A stretch of 64,000 nt of DNA, taken from NCBI GenBank assembly GCA_020634135.1, contig JACKCG010000002.1:372001-436000 (forward strand). The letters run 5' to 3'. Below, piece by piece: positions 50,689-61,099 of the stretch (positions within the stretch are counted from its first letter, which is position 1; every line of letters begins with the position of its first letter). The position numbers and the translations under genes were made by a program. Source of the stretch: Anaerolineaceae bacterium (GTDB lineage Bacteria > Chloroflexota > Anaerolineae > Aggregatilineales > Phototrophicaceae). The notes under the pieces are model-generated. The model was given only the letters and a program-made list of their open reading frames with translations, was not told where the DNA came from and did not search any database.

Positions 50689-52845
50689 TTGGTTCGTAAA
50701 CTCCTACCTCACCTATTGCTTGCCATCGCTCTGTTGTTGGTTGCCGGTTGTGATACCGTCACACAGGCGCCGCCACAGATCACCGTTGTGATTACGGCAG
50801 TTGATGATACAACGGCGCTGGCCGATGGCGTGGCCGAGGCGTTGACTGGTACGGCGCAGGTCTATATTGCTGCGACTGAAACGGAGTTGGCTTTCCAGGG
50901 GATTCGCCCATCTGAAACACTAACGCTGACTCCTTCTATGACATTCACACCGTCTCCCACAACGGTTGTGACCGCCACCCGTACACCGACGCCCACAATT
51001 ACGCTGTCGCCTACGTTTGCCCCTTACCCCAGCTATACGCCTGCTGCGGATTCCCAGGAAAGCACCGGATTTGGCTGGATACGGGTACTGAATGCTTCTC
51101 GCCAGCGGGTGGAGACCGGGCTGGACATTTATATCAACGATATTCGTATCGCCCGCAGCCTGCTTTTCCAGGGAGGCACCACCTACCAGCAAGCGCCGGT
51201 TGGGGCTGTGCGCGTCTCATTGCAAACGGTAGATGTTGGTGTTGCCCCACAAATTAACGCGACTATGCCACCGCCGCTGCTGACGACTGTTGTCAATGTG
51301 ACGGAAAACAAAGCATTATCTCTCGTGATTGTGGATAACAAAGAGCGGGCGCTTGAACTGGTTTCAGTCGTGGAAGATACCACGCCACTTGCTTCAGGGG
51401 TATCCCGCCTGACCATTATGCAGGCTAACCCATTTCTCTTGCAGAGCAACATTCTCATTCCCGACACAGGGAGGGCGCTTGCCTACGAGATTACGCCAGG
51501 GACAACCATCGGCCCGATGGACATCGAGTCGGGCAACCATCCGATTGAATTCTATGACTCGGATTTCCCCGATCAACTCTATGCCCGCCTGGATAGTATT
51601 GAATTTGCCGATCGTGTTGATTATCTGCTGATCTTCATTGCAGCGGAATTGGAATCGAACGATCCAACCGATTATCTCTTGTTCACCAACCCTAACCGCC
51701 GTATCGAGACGGACCTGGGTGTGCGTTTTATCAATTCATATACTGTGCCGACAACCCTGATACTTGATGACCAGCCTATCCTTACGAATTTGCCGGTTGG
51801 TGCTACATCGCCTGTTATTCCCGTTTCGCGTCAGGGCGGCAATCTGATTATCCAGACTGTACAGGGCGAAAGACTGTTCGCCGGCTCACTCGGCCCCTGG
51901 CAAAGTGACGAACTCACCGCTGACAAAACGATCCTGATGTACCCCAATCCTAATCCTAATGCGGGATCCAATCCTAACCGGATCGTGATTAACGATTTAT
52001 CCCAGAACGTGCCACCAACGGCTATTCGCGCCAATTTGCGCTTGATTCACGCACTGCCGGGAACGGTGGGATTAAGCCTGCAAATACGACCGGCATTAAG
52101 TGTCACCCAGGGTGATTCACCACTTGACTGGATCACGATAGCGGGAAGCGACGCGCTGCAATCCTCTCCCTACGTTGGGCGTACACCCGGTCTCTATGAT
52201 TTGCGTGTCGTTCTACAGGGCGCCGCTGGCACTATCCTGGGCCGGATCTCGAATGTTGATCTGTTAGCCGGTGGGGTGTATGACTTCATTATTGTGCCGG
52301 GTAATGATATTGGCTCGACCCGTCTCCAAATGGTCGAACCGGAAGTCCAGTTTACCTCCATCGGCATCAATGAAGGCGACCCAGAAGTGGTGATCGAAGC
52401 CGTCGGGGCGACCTTGACCGCGATGGCACCGGAAGTAACCGCAACGCCGACCACTTTCTTCACCGCGACGGCGACGATTACACCCGTGCCAACCAATACA
52501 CCACGCCCGACCAATACACCCGATGCCCCGCCGCCATCCATTGCCATTATCCCTGCGCCGCCTAACACGGCCCGTACTACTGTGTCAGTTTCCGGCCAGG
52601 ATTTTGCGCCCAATTTGAATTACACGATTGGGCTTAATGACAGAGCAACCGCCCTTGTTGCCGGGCGCACCGCCGAAGATGGCACCATCAATAACACTGT
52701 AACCCTTCCGGGTTCCATTGAGCCGGGATGGTATACGCTGATCGTCTGTGTGGACTGCCGGGTGGGTGGGGCGCAGCAGCAGGTGGTGGCGGCGCTTCAT
52801 GTTGCAGCTGACAACATGACGCCAACAGTCACTCCAGCACCCTAG
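50689..52845 (+). CDS. DUF4397-containing lipoprotein, first of three
   Basis: A 718-residue exported lipoprotein. The N-terminus has a signal peptide with lipobox LVAGC (Cys near residue 21), followed by a Thr-Pro-rich linker. Several DUF4397-like modules of about 100 residues follow (for example GWIRVLNASRQRVETG and LRLIHALPGTVGLSL), and a second linker leads to a C-terminal Ig-like domain (PARTTVSVSGQDF-type region, about 625-715). The start is TTG, 8 nt after AGGA. DUF4397 domains are found in Gram-positive-type surface proteins of unknown function. It is 33 bp after the LysM gene. Confidence 0.7.
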   Translation: MVRKLLPHLLLAIALLLVAGCDTVTQAPPQITVVITAVDDTTALADGVAEALTGTAQVYIAATETELAFQGIRPSETLTLTPSMTFTPSPTTVVTATRTPTPTITLSPTFAPYPSYTPAADSQESTGFGWIRVLNASRQRVETGLDIYINDIRIARSLLFQGGTTYQQAPVGAVRVSLQTVDVGVAPQINATMPPPLLTTVVNVTENKALSLVIVDNKERALELVSVVEDTTPLASGVSRLTIMQANPFLLQSNILIPDTGRALAYEITPGTTIGPMDIESGNHPIEFYDSDFPDQLYARLDSIEFADRVDYLLIFIAAELESNDPTDYLLFTNPNRRIETDLGVRFINSYTVPTTLILDDQPILTNLPVGATSPVIPVSRQGGNLIIQTVQGERLFAGSLGPWQSDELTADKTILMYPNPNPNAGSNPNRIVINDLSQNVPPTAIRANLRLIHALPGTVGLSLQIRPALSVTQGDSPLDWITIAGSDALQSSPYVGRTPGLYDLRVVLQGAAGTILGRISNVDLLAGGVYDFIIVPGNDIGSTRLQMVEPEVQFTSIGINEGDPEVVIEAVGATLTAMAPEVTATPTTFFTATATITPVPTNTPRPTNTPDAPPPSIAIIPAPPNTARTTVSVSGQDFAPNLNYTIGLNDRATALVAGRTAEDGTINNTVTLPGSIEPGWYTLIVCVDCRVGGAQQQVVAALHVAADNMTPTVTPAP

Positions 52846-52876
52846 TCAGTGTGGTAGTGAGGCTTTGGTTACGGGC

Positions 52877-55036
52877 ATGATGAAGAAATCAATCGCATTT
52901 GTTGGGATAACCGCCCTCTTGATGATGGGTTTGTTGTCCGTTGCGGGATTTGGCCCGGTGAATTTGACGCCAATTGCTGACAACGCTGATCTGCGCATTG
53001 TCAATGCCCTGGTCGGAATTGGTCCGGTTGATGTTTACCTGGATGGCAGCCATATCGCGTATGGGCTGGCGTCCGAACAAGCGACGCCGTATCTCACACT
53101 GCCTATTGGCCGCCATACGCTGGCGGTGCGCCCGGTCAATGCCGACCCGTATTCCATTCCGATTGCTGATATTCTGGTAGACCTTGTCAGCGACCAGAGC
53201 CAGACGGCGATCATTTACGAGAAGATTTTTGCTACCCTGGATTACACGCCAGGATACGAGAATTCTGGCGCAATTATGCTGCTGGAAGACAACCGCAGCC
53301 CATTGGCTTTAGGGAAAGCCCGCCTGACGGCTATTCACCTCGCGTCAGGCACACCAGGGCATCTGAGCATTCTGAATGCTGCCCGTGCGCCGCTGCTTCA
53401 CCATCTCGCATTTGAGCAGGGCTTCGGGACGATTGATGTGGATGCCGGGGTGTACAATGCACTGAGCATTGCCGATGCCGACAGTCCGACGCTGGATCGT
53501 ATCCAGGGGATCGGCCAACACAACTTTACCGGCAATACCCTGTATACTTTCATTATTGTTCCCGATATCCAACCTGTATCAGGTAACCAGGGGCAGCGCG
53601 TTGTCCCTGCACTTTCCGCGCAACCCCGCGTAATTGCAATCAGCTCTCCTATAAAAAGGCCGCCGGATGGGATGCGCCTGCGTTTGATTCATGCCGGTTA
53701 CAACGCCAGCCAGATTGATGTGTATATTGATGGTCAGCTGATTGCCGAGCGGATGCGCTACCGGGGATTTTCCGAGTACCTGGGATTGGAAGGGCGGGGG
53801 CATACCGTGACACTGCTCCGCGCCGGGGCAGCCCCGGATTCTCTGCCGTTGGCTCAGGCAAGTTTCAGCGTGACCGCTCGTGATATTGACTTTGACAATT
53901 GGACGCTGCTGATCGTCAATAACACGCCGCAGAATGTCTCCCTTCTGGCCGATTCGCTGCTTGCCGTTCAGCAAACAGGCCGTACCCAGATTACACCCGG
54001 CTCGGATTCCGATGGCACCTTAACGATGACCATCTGGCCGGATAATCTCTCCCGGACGAACAGCCGCCACGCGCGGATTCGTCTGTTCCATGCCCTAGAT
54101 GGATTCCCGCCATTGAGTCTGTTTACTCCAGCATATCCCATTTACGACCTGACGGCGGGCGTTACACCCACCCTGACACCTACTCCAGGTTTCGGTCAGG
54201 AGGATCAGCTGGTTTCGCTGGTGAGCGGCGCCGGATTCGCGTCCAGCGCCCAGCAGCAGGAATTCCAGACGGGTGTTTACCGTCAATTGAATGTGCTGGT
54301 AACAAGCGGCTTGAATGAAATCAGAGCCTTGCCGGAGGAGCATCTGGTCGAGGGTCTGATCTATACGTATGTTGTGGTTGGTTCCGCTTCTGGCAACCCG
54401 CCGATTGAAGTGATTGAGTTGCAGGACTTTGGGTATGGTGCGCCGCCCCAGCTACGAGACGGGGAAACCGCCACCCCTACACAGACGCCGATTGTTGTGA
54501 CTCGGGCGCTTGCAACCGCTACACAATTCCCAACTGCTACCCTGCAACCGTCGCCTACTCGTGCGCCATTTACGGGTGGTGGCTCCGTTCCGACGGCAAC
54601 GCGCCGCCCAATCAACACCGCAAGACCGACAGCGACACCGACCCGGACATCAACATCAACGCCAGTCCCCACGCGGACTCCTACGCCGGTTCTATCTCCA
54701 ACCCGGACACTTGTACCAACCAACACGCCGGTAGTCGCGACTAACACGCCGCTGCCGACTAACACGCCGCTGCCGACCAACACGCCGCTGCCAACCGACA
54801 CGCCGATACCGACCAAAACGCCGCTGCCAACCAACACACCGATACCGCCGACTGCCGTGCCGCCAACCAACACGCCGATACCGCCGACTGCCGTGCCGCC
54901 AACCAACACGCCGATACCACCGACTGACGTGCCGCCAACTAACACGCCGATACCGCCACCAACCGATCCGCCGCCGACCGACGTGCCGCCAACTCCTGTG
55001 CCACCGACGGACCCACCACCACCGGCTACTCCTTAA
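52877..55036 (+). CDS. DUF4397 surface protein with a long Pro-Thr repeat tail, second of three
   Basis: A 719-residue exported protein with a hydrophobic N-terminus (KKSIAFVGITALLMMGLLS). Two DUF4397 regions (about residues 35-230 and 265-370) open with DLRIVNALVGIGPVDVYLDG and RLRLIHAGYNASQIDVYIDG. A third, less clear region follows. The C-terminal 180 residues are almost all Pro and Thr in repeats such as TNTPIPPTAVPP, like a stalk that crosses the wall. There is no LPxTG sorting signal. The start codon is taken as the ATG at 52877, but a TTG at 52865 is possible. Confidence 0.7.
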   Translation: MMKKSIAFVGITALLMMGLLSVAGFGPVNLTPIADNADLRIVNALVGIGPVDVYLDGSHIAYGLASEQATPYLTLPIGRHTLAVRPVNADPYSIPIADILVDLVSDQSQTAIIYEKIFATLDYTPGYENSGAIMLLEDNRSPLALGKARLTAIHLASGTPGHLSILNAARAPLLHHLAFEQGFGTIDVDAGVYNALSIADADSPTLDRIQGIGQHNFTGNTLYTFIIVPDIQPVSGNQGQRVVPALSAQPRVIAISSPIKRPPDGMRLRLIHAGYNASQIDVYIDGQLIAERMRYRGFSEYLGLEGRGHTVTLLRAGAAPDSLPLAQASFSVTARDIDFDNWTLLIVNNTPQNVSLLADSLLAVQQTGRTQITPGSDSDGTLTMTIWPDNLSRTNSRHARIRLFHALDGFPPLSLFTPAYPIYDLTAGVTPTLTPTPGFGQEDQLVSLVSGAGFASSAQQQEFQTGVYRQLNVLVTSGLNEIRALPEEHLVEGLIYTYVVVGSASGNPPIEVIELQDFGYGAPPQLRDGETATPTQTPIVVTRALATATQFPTATLQPSPTRAPFTGGGSVPTATRRPINTARPTATPTRTSTSTPVPTRTPTPVLSPTRTLVPTNTPVVATNTPLPTNTPLPTNTPLPTDTPIPTKTPLPTNTPIPPTAVPPTNTPIPPTAVPPTNTPIPPTDVPPTNTPIPPPTDPPPTDVPPTPVPPTDPPPPATP
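54824..54967. repeat. 36-bp coding repeat in the Pro-Thr tail
   Basis: Four tandem units of about 36 bp (54824-54859, 54860-54895, 54896-54931, 54932-54967) encode the 12-residue unit PPTNTPIPPTAV with small changes. Upstream are shorter 18-bp units coding for TPLPTN. Length variation is expected at such tracts. Confidence 0.85.
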
Positions 55037-55103
55037 TAAATAAAGGTTCGGAGACTGAGCGTTAAAGCGAACGGGTGTTTGACCACAATCATCAGGATAT
55101 GGA

Positions 55104-56936
55104 ATGCGACTACACAAATACATCGTTTGGATCATTTTGGTTTGTCTGGTATCGCTGACGGGCTACATCACCGTTGCGGCACAGGTTGAACCATCTGTAA
55201 ATTTCGGCGATTTCCGCGTTATTAACGCACTGTTGGGGTTAGGCGATGTGGATGTCTACCTGGATGGTACCCGTATCGCCTATGGCTTGTCCCCTGAATC
55301 GGCTACTCCTTATTTCAGGCTGATTGCGGGGCAACATCACTTAGCCGTGCGCCAGGCAGGGATGGTACCCGATACCCCACCGATTACCGACTTGCTTTTT
55401 ACCCTGGCAGGCAACCAGAGTCTGTCAGGAATCGTTTACCAGACGCAGTTCGCTACGGCTGAATACAGCCCGCCAGTGGCACAGTCCGGGTCTGTCCTGT
55501 GGTTGGATGATGACCGCAGTCCTATTCAACTTGGCAAAACGCGACTGACCGCTGTGCATCTGGCGTTGGGGACACCCCAACAGATCAGCATTGCTTATCC
55601 CTCACGGGCGTCGCTACTCCACGAACTGCCTTTAGAGCAGCGTACTGGGTCAATTGATATAGATGCGGGTGAACGCACATTGGTTGTGGTAGATGCAGAC
55701 AGCCCTGACCTTGATTTGTTAGCGCGTAGCGGCACGTTCAGTTTTTATAGCAGCACGCTCTACACCCTGATTATTGTCCCTTATGTCAACCCGATTTCGG
55801 CGGGTGACGATGTGGTTGGTCAGCTTTCCGGTGAGCCGTATATCTTTGCGGTGAGTGCCCCGATAGACCCGCCTGATGATGGGATTCGCCTGCGAATCAT
55901 CCATGCTGCCCACGATACGGCGGTAGTAGATGTGTATATTGACGAACGGCTGGTCGCGCAGCGTGTCTTTTACAGTCGTTTTACCGAATATCTGGGGGTG
56001 GAAAGTTATAGCCACACCATATCGCTGCGGCGCTTTGGCGCGTCCCCATCTTCTCCGCCTCTGGCACAGGCCAATTTCATCGTTTCGGACGAGAACCGTA
56101 ACCAGGTCAATTGGACACTGCTGCTGCTCAATACCGGTGATGACAATATCGCCGCATTGGAAGTAATCCAACCTGAACTAGGGCTGGTCGGGCAGCAGAT
56201 CCGGGGGAATACGTTCATCAACACCCCTGGCGGGCAGATGGTAATGGTCCTCCTACCGGACGATATTTCACAAACGCAGCGCCAGTTCTCACGAATTCGG
56301 CTGATTCATGCACTGGACGGTCTCCCATCGGTGAGCTTGTTCAGTCTGGCTGAACCGCTGCTCGATCCACCACCGGGCACGACTGCGACGCCTTCACCCG
56401 TGCCCGAAACACCGACAGCGCAGCCCATACAGACCGAACTGTTGACTAACCCGGCACTTTTTGGCACTGAAGCCAGCAGCCAGGATATATTGGCCGGTCT
56501 TTATCCACAGATCGCGATTCAGGTGCCTGGCAGTGGTAACTCGTTAGAAGTGATGAATAATGTGCAGTTAGTGAACGGATTGGTGTATACCTATGTGGTT
56601 GTTGGTTCTACAACGGGTAATCCACCGCTTCAGGTCTTAACATTCTCGGAGTTTGGCACTGGGATTTCCAGGGAACGCGAATATACTGGCATCATCGTCG
56701 GAAGTGTAGTCAATGTGCGCTCCCGTCCGAGTGATAATTCGAGTATCCTGACCACCCTCAACCGCGATATGATTGTCGAAATCCTGGGACGCAACCAGAA
56801 CGCCGACTGGGTGAGAATTCGCTTTGCTGACCCGGTCACGGGCAGCCTGCGCCTGGGGTGGCTGTTTGGTACACTGCTGGATGTGCAGCGTCTGGGGTTA
56901 AATATCAATATCCTGTCGCTGCCAGTCACGCAATAA
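55104..56936 (+). CDS. DUF4397 surface protein with SH3 domain, third of three
   Basis: A 610-residue exported protein with a signal peptide (YIVWIILVCLVSLTGYITVAAQ). Two DUF4397 regions match the previous protein closely: DFRVINALLGLGDVDVYLDG near residue 32 and RLRIIHAAHDTAVVDVYIDE near 264. The C-terminal SH3b-like domain (about 525-600) contains GSVVNVRSRPSDNSSI and may bind wall glycan or protein. It ends the operon, 67 bp after the second protein. It resembles a duplication of the gene before it, without the long repeat tail. Confidence 0.75.
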   Translation: MRLHKYIVWIILVCLVSLTGYITVAAQVEPSVNFGDFRVINALLGLGDVDVYLDGTRIAYGLSPESATPYFRLIAGQHHLAVRQAGMVPDTPPITDLLFTLAGNQSLSGIVYQTQFATAEYSPPVAQSGSVLWLDDDRSPIQLGKTRLTAVHLALGTPQQISIAYPSRASLLHELPLEQRTGSIDIDAGERTLVVVDADSPDLDLLARSGTFSFYSSTLYTLIIVPYVNPISAGDDVVGQLSGEPYIFAVSAPIDPPDDGIRLRIIHAAHDTAVVDVYIDERLVAQRVFYSRFTEYLGVESYSHTISLRRFGASPSSPPLAQANFIVSDENRNQVNWTLLLLNTGDDNIAALEVIQPELGLVGQQIRGNTFINTPGGQMVMVLLPDDISQTQRQFSRIRLIHALDGLPSVSLFSLAEPLLDPPPGTTATPSPVPETPTAQPIQTELLTNPALFGTEASSQDILAGLYPQIAIQVPGSGNSLEVMNNVQLVNGLVYTYVVVGSTTGNPPLQVLTFSEFGTGISREREYTGIIVGSVVNVRSRPSDNSSILTTLNRDMIVEILGRNQNADWVRIRFADPVTGSLRLGWLFGTLLDVQRLGLNINILSLPVTQ

Positions 56937-56989
56937 CGGCGATTATCTTGATTTGAACGTGTGGAATCTAGTAACAGGAAAGAGGCATA

Positions 56990-57541
56990 ATGAGTTTGCA
57001 TCTGTGGCATAATCTGGCCGCTGGCCCTAATCCCCCCGACACGATTTATGCGGTGGTGGAAGTGCCTAAGGGCAGCCGCAACAAATACGAGTACAGCAAA
57101 CGAGCCGGTGTTATCAAGCTCGACCGGGTTTTATTCAGCCCGCTGCATTATCCTGGCGACTACGGTTTTATCCCCCAGTCCTACTTTGAGGATGGTGACC
57201 CGCTCGACATCCTGGTGATGATGAACGAGCCGACTTTCCCTGGTTGTGTGATCGAAGCGCGGCCTATTGGTATGTTCAAGATGGTGGACAAAGGGCAGCC
57301 AGACTACAAGATTCTGGCAGTTCCGGCGACTGACCCTAACTTTGACGACTACAAAGACCTGGACGATGTTCCCCGCCACTTCCCGACTGAAGTGGGACAT
57401 TTTTTCATGACTTATAAGCAGTTGGAAGGCCATTCGGTGGAAAATGATGGTTGGGTTGGCGCGGAAGAAGCCAAGAAGACCGTCGTACACGCACTCCAGC
57501 TATACCGGGATAGTTTCCCGCCGACATCTACAGGACTGTAA
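56990..57541 (+). CDS. ppa: Inorganic pyrophosphatase, family I
   Basis: A 183-residue soluble enzyme that hydrolyses pyrophosphate and drives biosynthesis forward. Active-site pieces are EVPKGSRNKYEYSK near residue 22, the LDRVLFSPLHYPGDYGFIP region near 44, the acidic DGDPLDILV near 66 and the late KDLDDVP with metal ligands. The ATG follows AGGAAAGAGG. It is separate from the surface-protein operon and is followed by a bidirectional-looking hairpin. Confidence 0.95.
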   Translation: MSLHLWHNLAAGPNPPDTIYAVVEVPKGSRNKYEYSKRAGVIKLDRVLFSPLHYPGDYGFIPQSYFEDGDPLDILVMMNEPTFPGCVIEARPIGMFKMVDKGQPDYKILAVPATDPNFDDYKDLDDVPRHFPTEVGHFFMTYKQLEGHSVENDGWVGAEEAKKTVVHALQLYRDSFPPTSTGL

Positions 57542-57571
57542 ACCAATTCACCCGGCAATCTGTAACAATAC

Positions 57572-57598
57572 AGGCGCGGAACGACATGCTCCGCGCCT
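57572..57598 (+). terminator. Terminator after ppa
   Basis: AGGCGCGGA (57572-57580) and TCCGCGCCT (57590-57598) form a perfect 9-bp stem with a 9-nt loop, followed by TGTTTGACT. It lies between convergent ppa and gcvT and may serve both. Confidence 0.7.
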
Positions 57599-57625
57599 TG
57601 TTTGACTCTGTGTACGAACCGACAC

Positions 57626-60600
57626 TTATTTCCGCTTCGGGAAGCGGCTCAGAATGGTTGCCGGCTCTGGCATTGGCACTTTGTCCCCATGCCCAGTTCG
57701 CCCGGCGCTTTACCGGCTTTGGTGCGTCCTGACCCGGCGAATACGGCCACTCCTGCGCCTTCTTCGGCGGCTGTGACTTTGACATAAGCTTGCCCCAGTT
57801 GGTAGCCTTCGGTATCAATGCTGCAACTGGTCACCACACCGACCACGCGGCCTTTCTTGTCCACCATCGGGTCGCCCTGGTGTGCCGGACGTGCGCCTTT
57901 GTTGTCCATCCGGAAGCGCACCACCTCGGCATCGCGTTCCCGTTCATGTGCCGCAAATGCCGCCTTGCCGACAAAGAATGGTTTCCATAGTTTGACGTAG
58001 CTGCCAAAGCCCGCGTCCGCCGGGTTGAGCGTTAGCGGCCCCGCCAGTTCATGCCCGTAGAGCGGCAGCCCGGCTTCTGTGCGCAGACTGTCCCGCGCTG
58101 CCAGCCCGCAGGCCACCGCGCCGCACTCCACCAGGTCTTTGAACAGCGCCGGTGCTTTATCGGGGTGAATGAACAGTTCATACGCCACCCGTTCGCCGGT
58201 ATACCCGGTGCGGGAGACGATCAGATCATACCCGCCCAACGTGACAGTGGTGACACCCGCCCAGGGGAGTTTACTCACTTTCGTCTTGTCGGCGTCGCTG
58301 CCGTGCAGCTGCAACAGAATGTCGGTGCTTTTCGGCCCTTGCAGCGCGATGTCTACCCGCATTTCCGCGCCCACCGCCGGGTCGCGCAGATCACGGAGAA
58401 CGAAGCGATCCACACCTTCGACTCGCCGCCCCGGATTCGCCGGGTCAATCTGAACTTCACCGCTGATGATGCCGTTCAGCCACGCCCAGTTTTTGTCATT
58501 ATTGGAGGCGTTGACCACGATCAGGAAGCGTTCCTCAGCCACCCGGTAAATCATCAGGTCGTCCACCGGGATACCGTTCACATCCAGGAAATAGGTGTAG
58601 TGCGATTCGCCAATAGCCAGTTTGCCGACTTCGTTGGTCGTTACGGTATCGAGGAAGGCCGCCGCGCCGGGGCCGGTGGCGTCGAATGTTCCCATGTGGC
58701 TCACGTCGAAGATGCCTGCACCATTCCGTACTGCAAGATGTTCTTCCATCACCGACGAGTACCAGACGGGCATATCATACCCGGCGAACTCGACCATCTT
58801 CGCGCCCATGTCCTGGTGTAAGGCGTGCAGCGTCGTGGTTTTCATGCCGTCCGGTGAAGGTTCTTCCCAGGTGAAGAGCGGCAGCGCCGCCGGTTTCGGC
58901 CCGGCGTAGTTTGCGCCGTTCATCCCCACGAAATAGGCTTTCTGTGCGGCATAGCCGGTAGAGTCAGCCTGCCAATCGCCCTTGACGTTCACTTTGAACC
59001 TGCCCGTATCCGCCGCGCCGATGTTTTGCACATCCACCGGGCCGGGGACTTTGGCGTAGGGGTCGCTGGGGTCGAACAGGACGTAACCATCCGAAAGCGA
59101 ACGCAGCCAGGCCGCCGCCCGCCCGCTGTTTCTGGCGATATACAGATAGTAGCCGTCGGCTTGCCCGTTCGAGGACACCGTGTGTGATGGCCGCGCCGTC
59201 CTCACCGAGTATCCAGGTAGGCTGCTGGTCGCCCGGTTGCAGGGCATGGACATCGCTCGTCAGGGCGGTGTGCAGGAAATCCGCCGCCAGTTCCCCGCGA
59301 ATTGCCAGTGTTGTCCAGTTCACTGTATCCGGTTCGGGCGTCATGTAGTAGAAGTGCGGGTAATCATCAGCCACTGTTTCGGTGTCAATGCCCATACTCA
59401 ACGACAGATCACGTGCGGCGAGTTTGGCGGCTTGCAGCGCCTCGAAATTCACCTTGGCGCGGGGTTCGGATCGCTTCTTGCCCTCGTAGCTGAAAGGTGT
59501 GCAGGCGTGCAGCACATCCGCGATAATCTGCGCCAGCCGGTCAATTTCCGCTTCGCCAAAGCCGCGCTGCGTGATCCAGGGCGTCCCCAGCCGCAGCCCG
59601 GAGGCGCGTAAGGCGCTGGTATCGCCGGGGATGGTGTTGCGGTTGACGACAATCCCGGCCAGGTCAAGAATGCGGGAGGCCATGTCGCCGCTGAGGGGCG
59701 TGCCGTCCGGCCCGACCACCGATTTGCAGTCCACCAGGAACATATGGGTGGTTGTGCCGCCATAGGGGACGCGGAAACCGTGTTCCGCCATTTTTTCGGC
59801 CATCCGCGCCGCGTTCACCACCGTCTGCCGCTGGAGTTCACGGAACTGCTCGGTAGCGGCCAAGCGCAGCCCCACCGCCAGCCCGGCGATCTGGTTGATA
59901 TGCGGGCCGCCCTGCTCACCGGGGAAAACCGCCCGGTCAATCTTGCTGGCGAGCGCCTTTTTGTGGGTGATGATGACACCACCCCGCGAACTTGCCAGGG
60001 TTTTATGGGTCGTGAAGGTCACGGCGTCAGCAATCCCCACCGGGCTGGGATACACGCCCGCGATGACCAGACCGGAGACATGGGCGATGTCGGCCATCAG
60101 GTACGCGCCGACTTCATCGGCAATTTCACGGAAAATCTTCCAGTCGGGGGCGTGCGGGTAGCTGGTGAACCCGGCGATAATCATCTTGGGGCGGTGCTGG
60201 CGGGCTAAATCCCGAATCTGGTCGTAGTCGAGCAGTTCGGTTTCGGGATGAATGCCGTAGCTGATAATGTTGTAGTTCTTGCCGGTGCGGTTGACCGGGC
60301 TGCCGTGCGTCAGGTGGCCGCCGTGCAGCAAGTCCATGCCCATCACCGTGTCGCCGGTATTCACCAGCGCATGATACACAGCGTTATTGGCCGGTGCGCC
60401 GGAAAGCGGCTGCACGTTGACGAACAGCTTGTCCGCCGGGGTTTGGGGCGTAGCGAACAGTTCCGCCGCCCGCCGCCGCGCCAGCGCTTCGACCACATCC
60501 GCATACTCCGTGCCTTTGTAGTAACGTTTATCCGCAAAACGGCGGTATTCGGGCAAGCGCTGGTTGTAATCCAGGATTTCGGCCTGGGTCATGGCACGGG

Positions 60601-60802
60601 TTTCATCCAGGGGGTAGCCTTCGGCGTAAACATTGTGGAAGGTAGACCCTACCGCCTGCCGCACGGCTGCCGGAATGGTGCTTTCGGAGGCGATCAGCAT
60701 GAGTGAGCGGGATTGGCGGGCCGTCTCGTGCCGGATCAGTTCGGCAACGTCAGGGTCGAGTTCTTCCAGATCACCACGAAACAGAAAGTCATGAGGCGTC
60801 AT
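57626..60802 (-). CDS. glyA-gcvT: Serine hydroxymethyltransferase-aminomethyltransferase (GcvT) fusion, frameshifted twice
   Basis: Read through two single-base shifts, this is about 1,058 residues. The N-terminal 440 are serine hydroxymethyltransferase (SHMT), with the PLP Lys in FTTHKTLASSRGG near residue 250. A linker of about 200 residues follows. The C-terminal part is GcvT, from MKTTTLHALHQDMGAKMVEF to a normal end, PMPEPATILSRFPKRK, in the shifted frame. Together the two would interconvert serine, glycine and folate one-carbon units. The first shift lies near 59167-59180 and the second near 57678-57684. They compensate, so the total length is a multiple of three. The ATG at 60802 follows AGGACACGATT. 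Confidence 0.8.
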
Positions 60803-61031
60803 AATCGTGTCCTGATTGTCCAATATATACAAGCAAATTGTGCCTAGATTGTAGCATGTTGACCAAAGGGCTGCTATGCCAAACCGTACCATGCAGGCAG
60901 CGCGGATCATATGTATTACAACGGAAAACGCAGCGAGAATCAAGCGGGATTTAAATAAAGAGCAAGAGGATAAATCACGTAACAGCAAGTTGTTATTGTA
61001 ATATAATGATAATGTAGGATAGATTTGAGAA

Positions 61032-61060
61032 TTGTCATACAAATCAACCGAAGTTAGAAT
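61032..61060 (+). promoter_or_regulatory. Promoter of the TIR-FGE gene
   Basis: TTGTCA (61032-61037) and TAGAAT (61055-61060) are separated by 17 bp. The start would be near 61067, about 33 nt before the ATG. The whole 60803-61099 gap is AT-rich compared with its neighbours, with a TATAAT at 61002-61007 that lacks a -35. Confidence 0.6.
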
Positions 61061-61099
61061 AATTTATATGACCAGTTGTGTATAGTTTTAGGTTGAAGC

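Noticed and set aside
50920..55135. Antisense reading frames rich in Gly, Val and Arg across the surface-protein genes
   Set aside because: They are by-products of Pro-Thr-rich codons on the other strand, have no ribosome-binding site and no protein-like composition.
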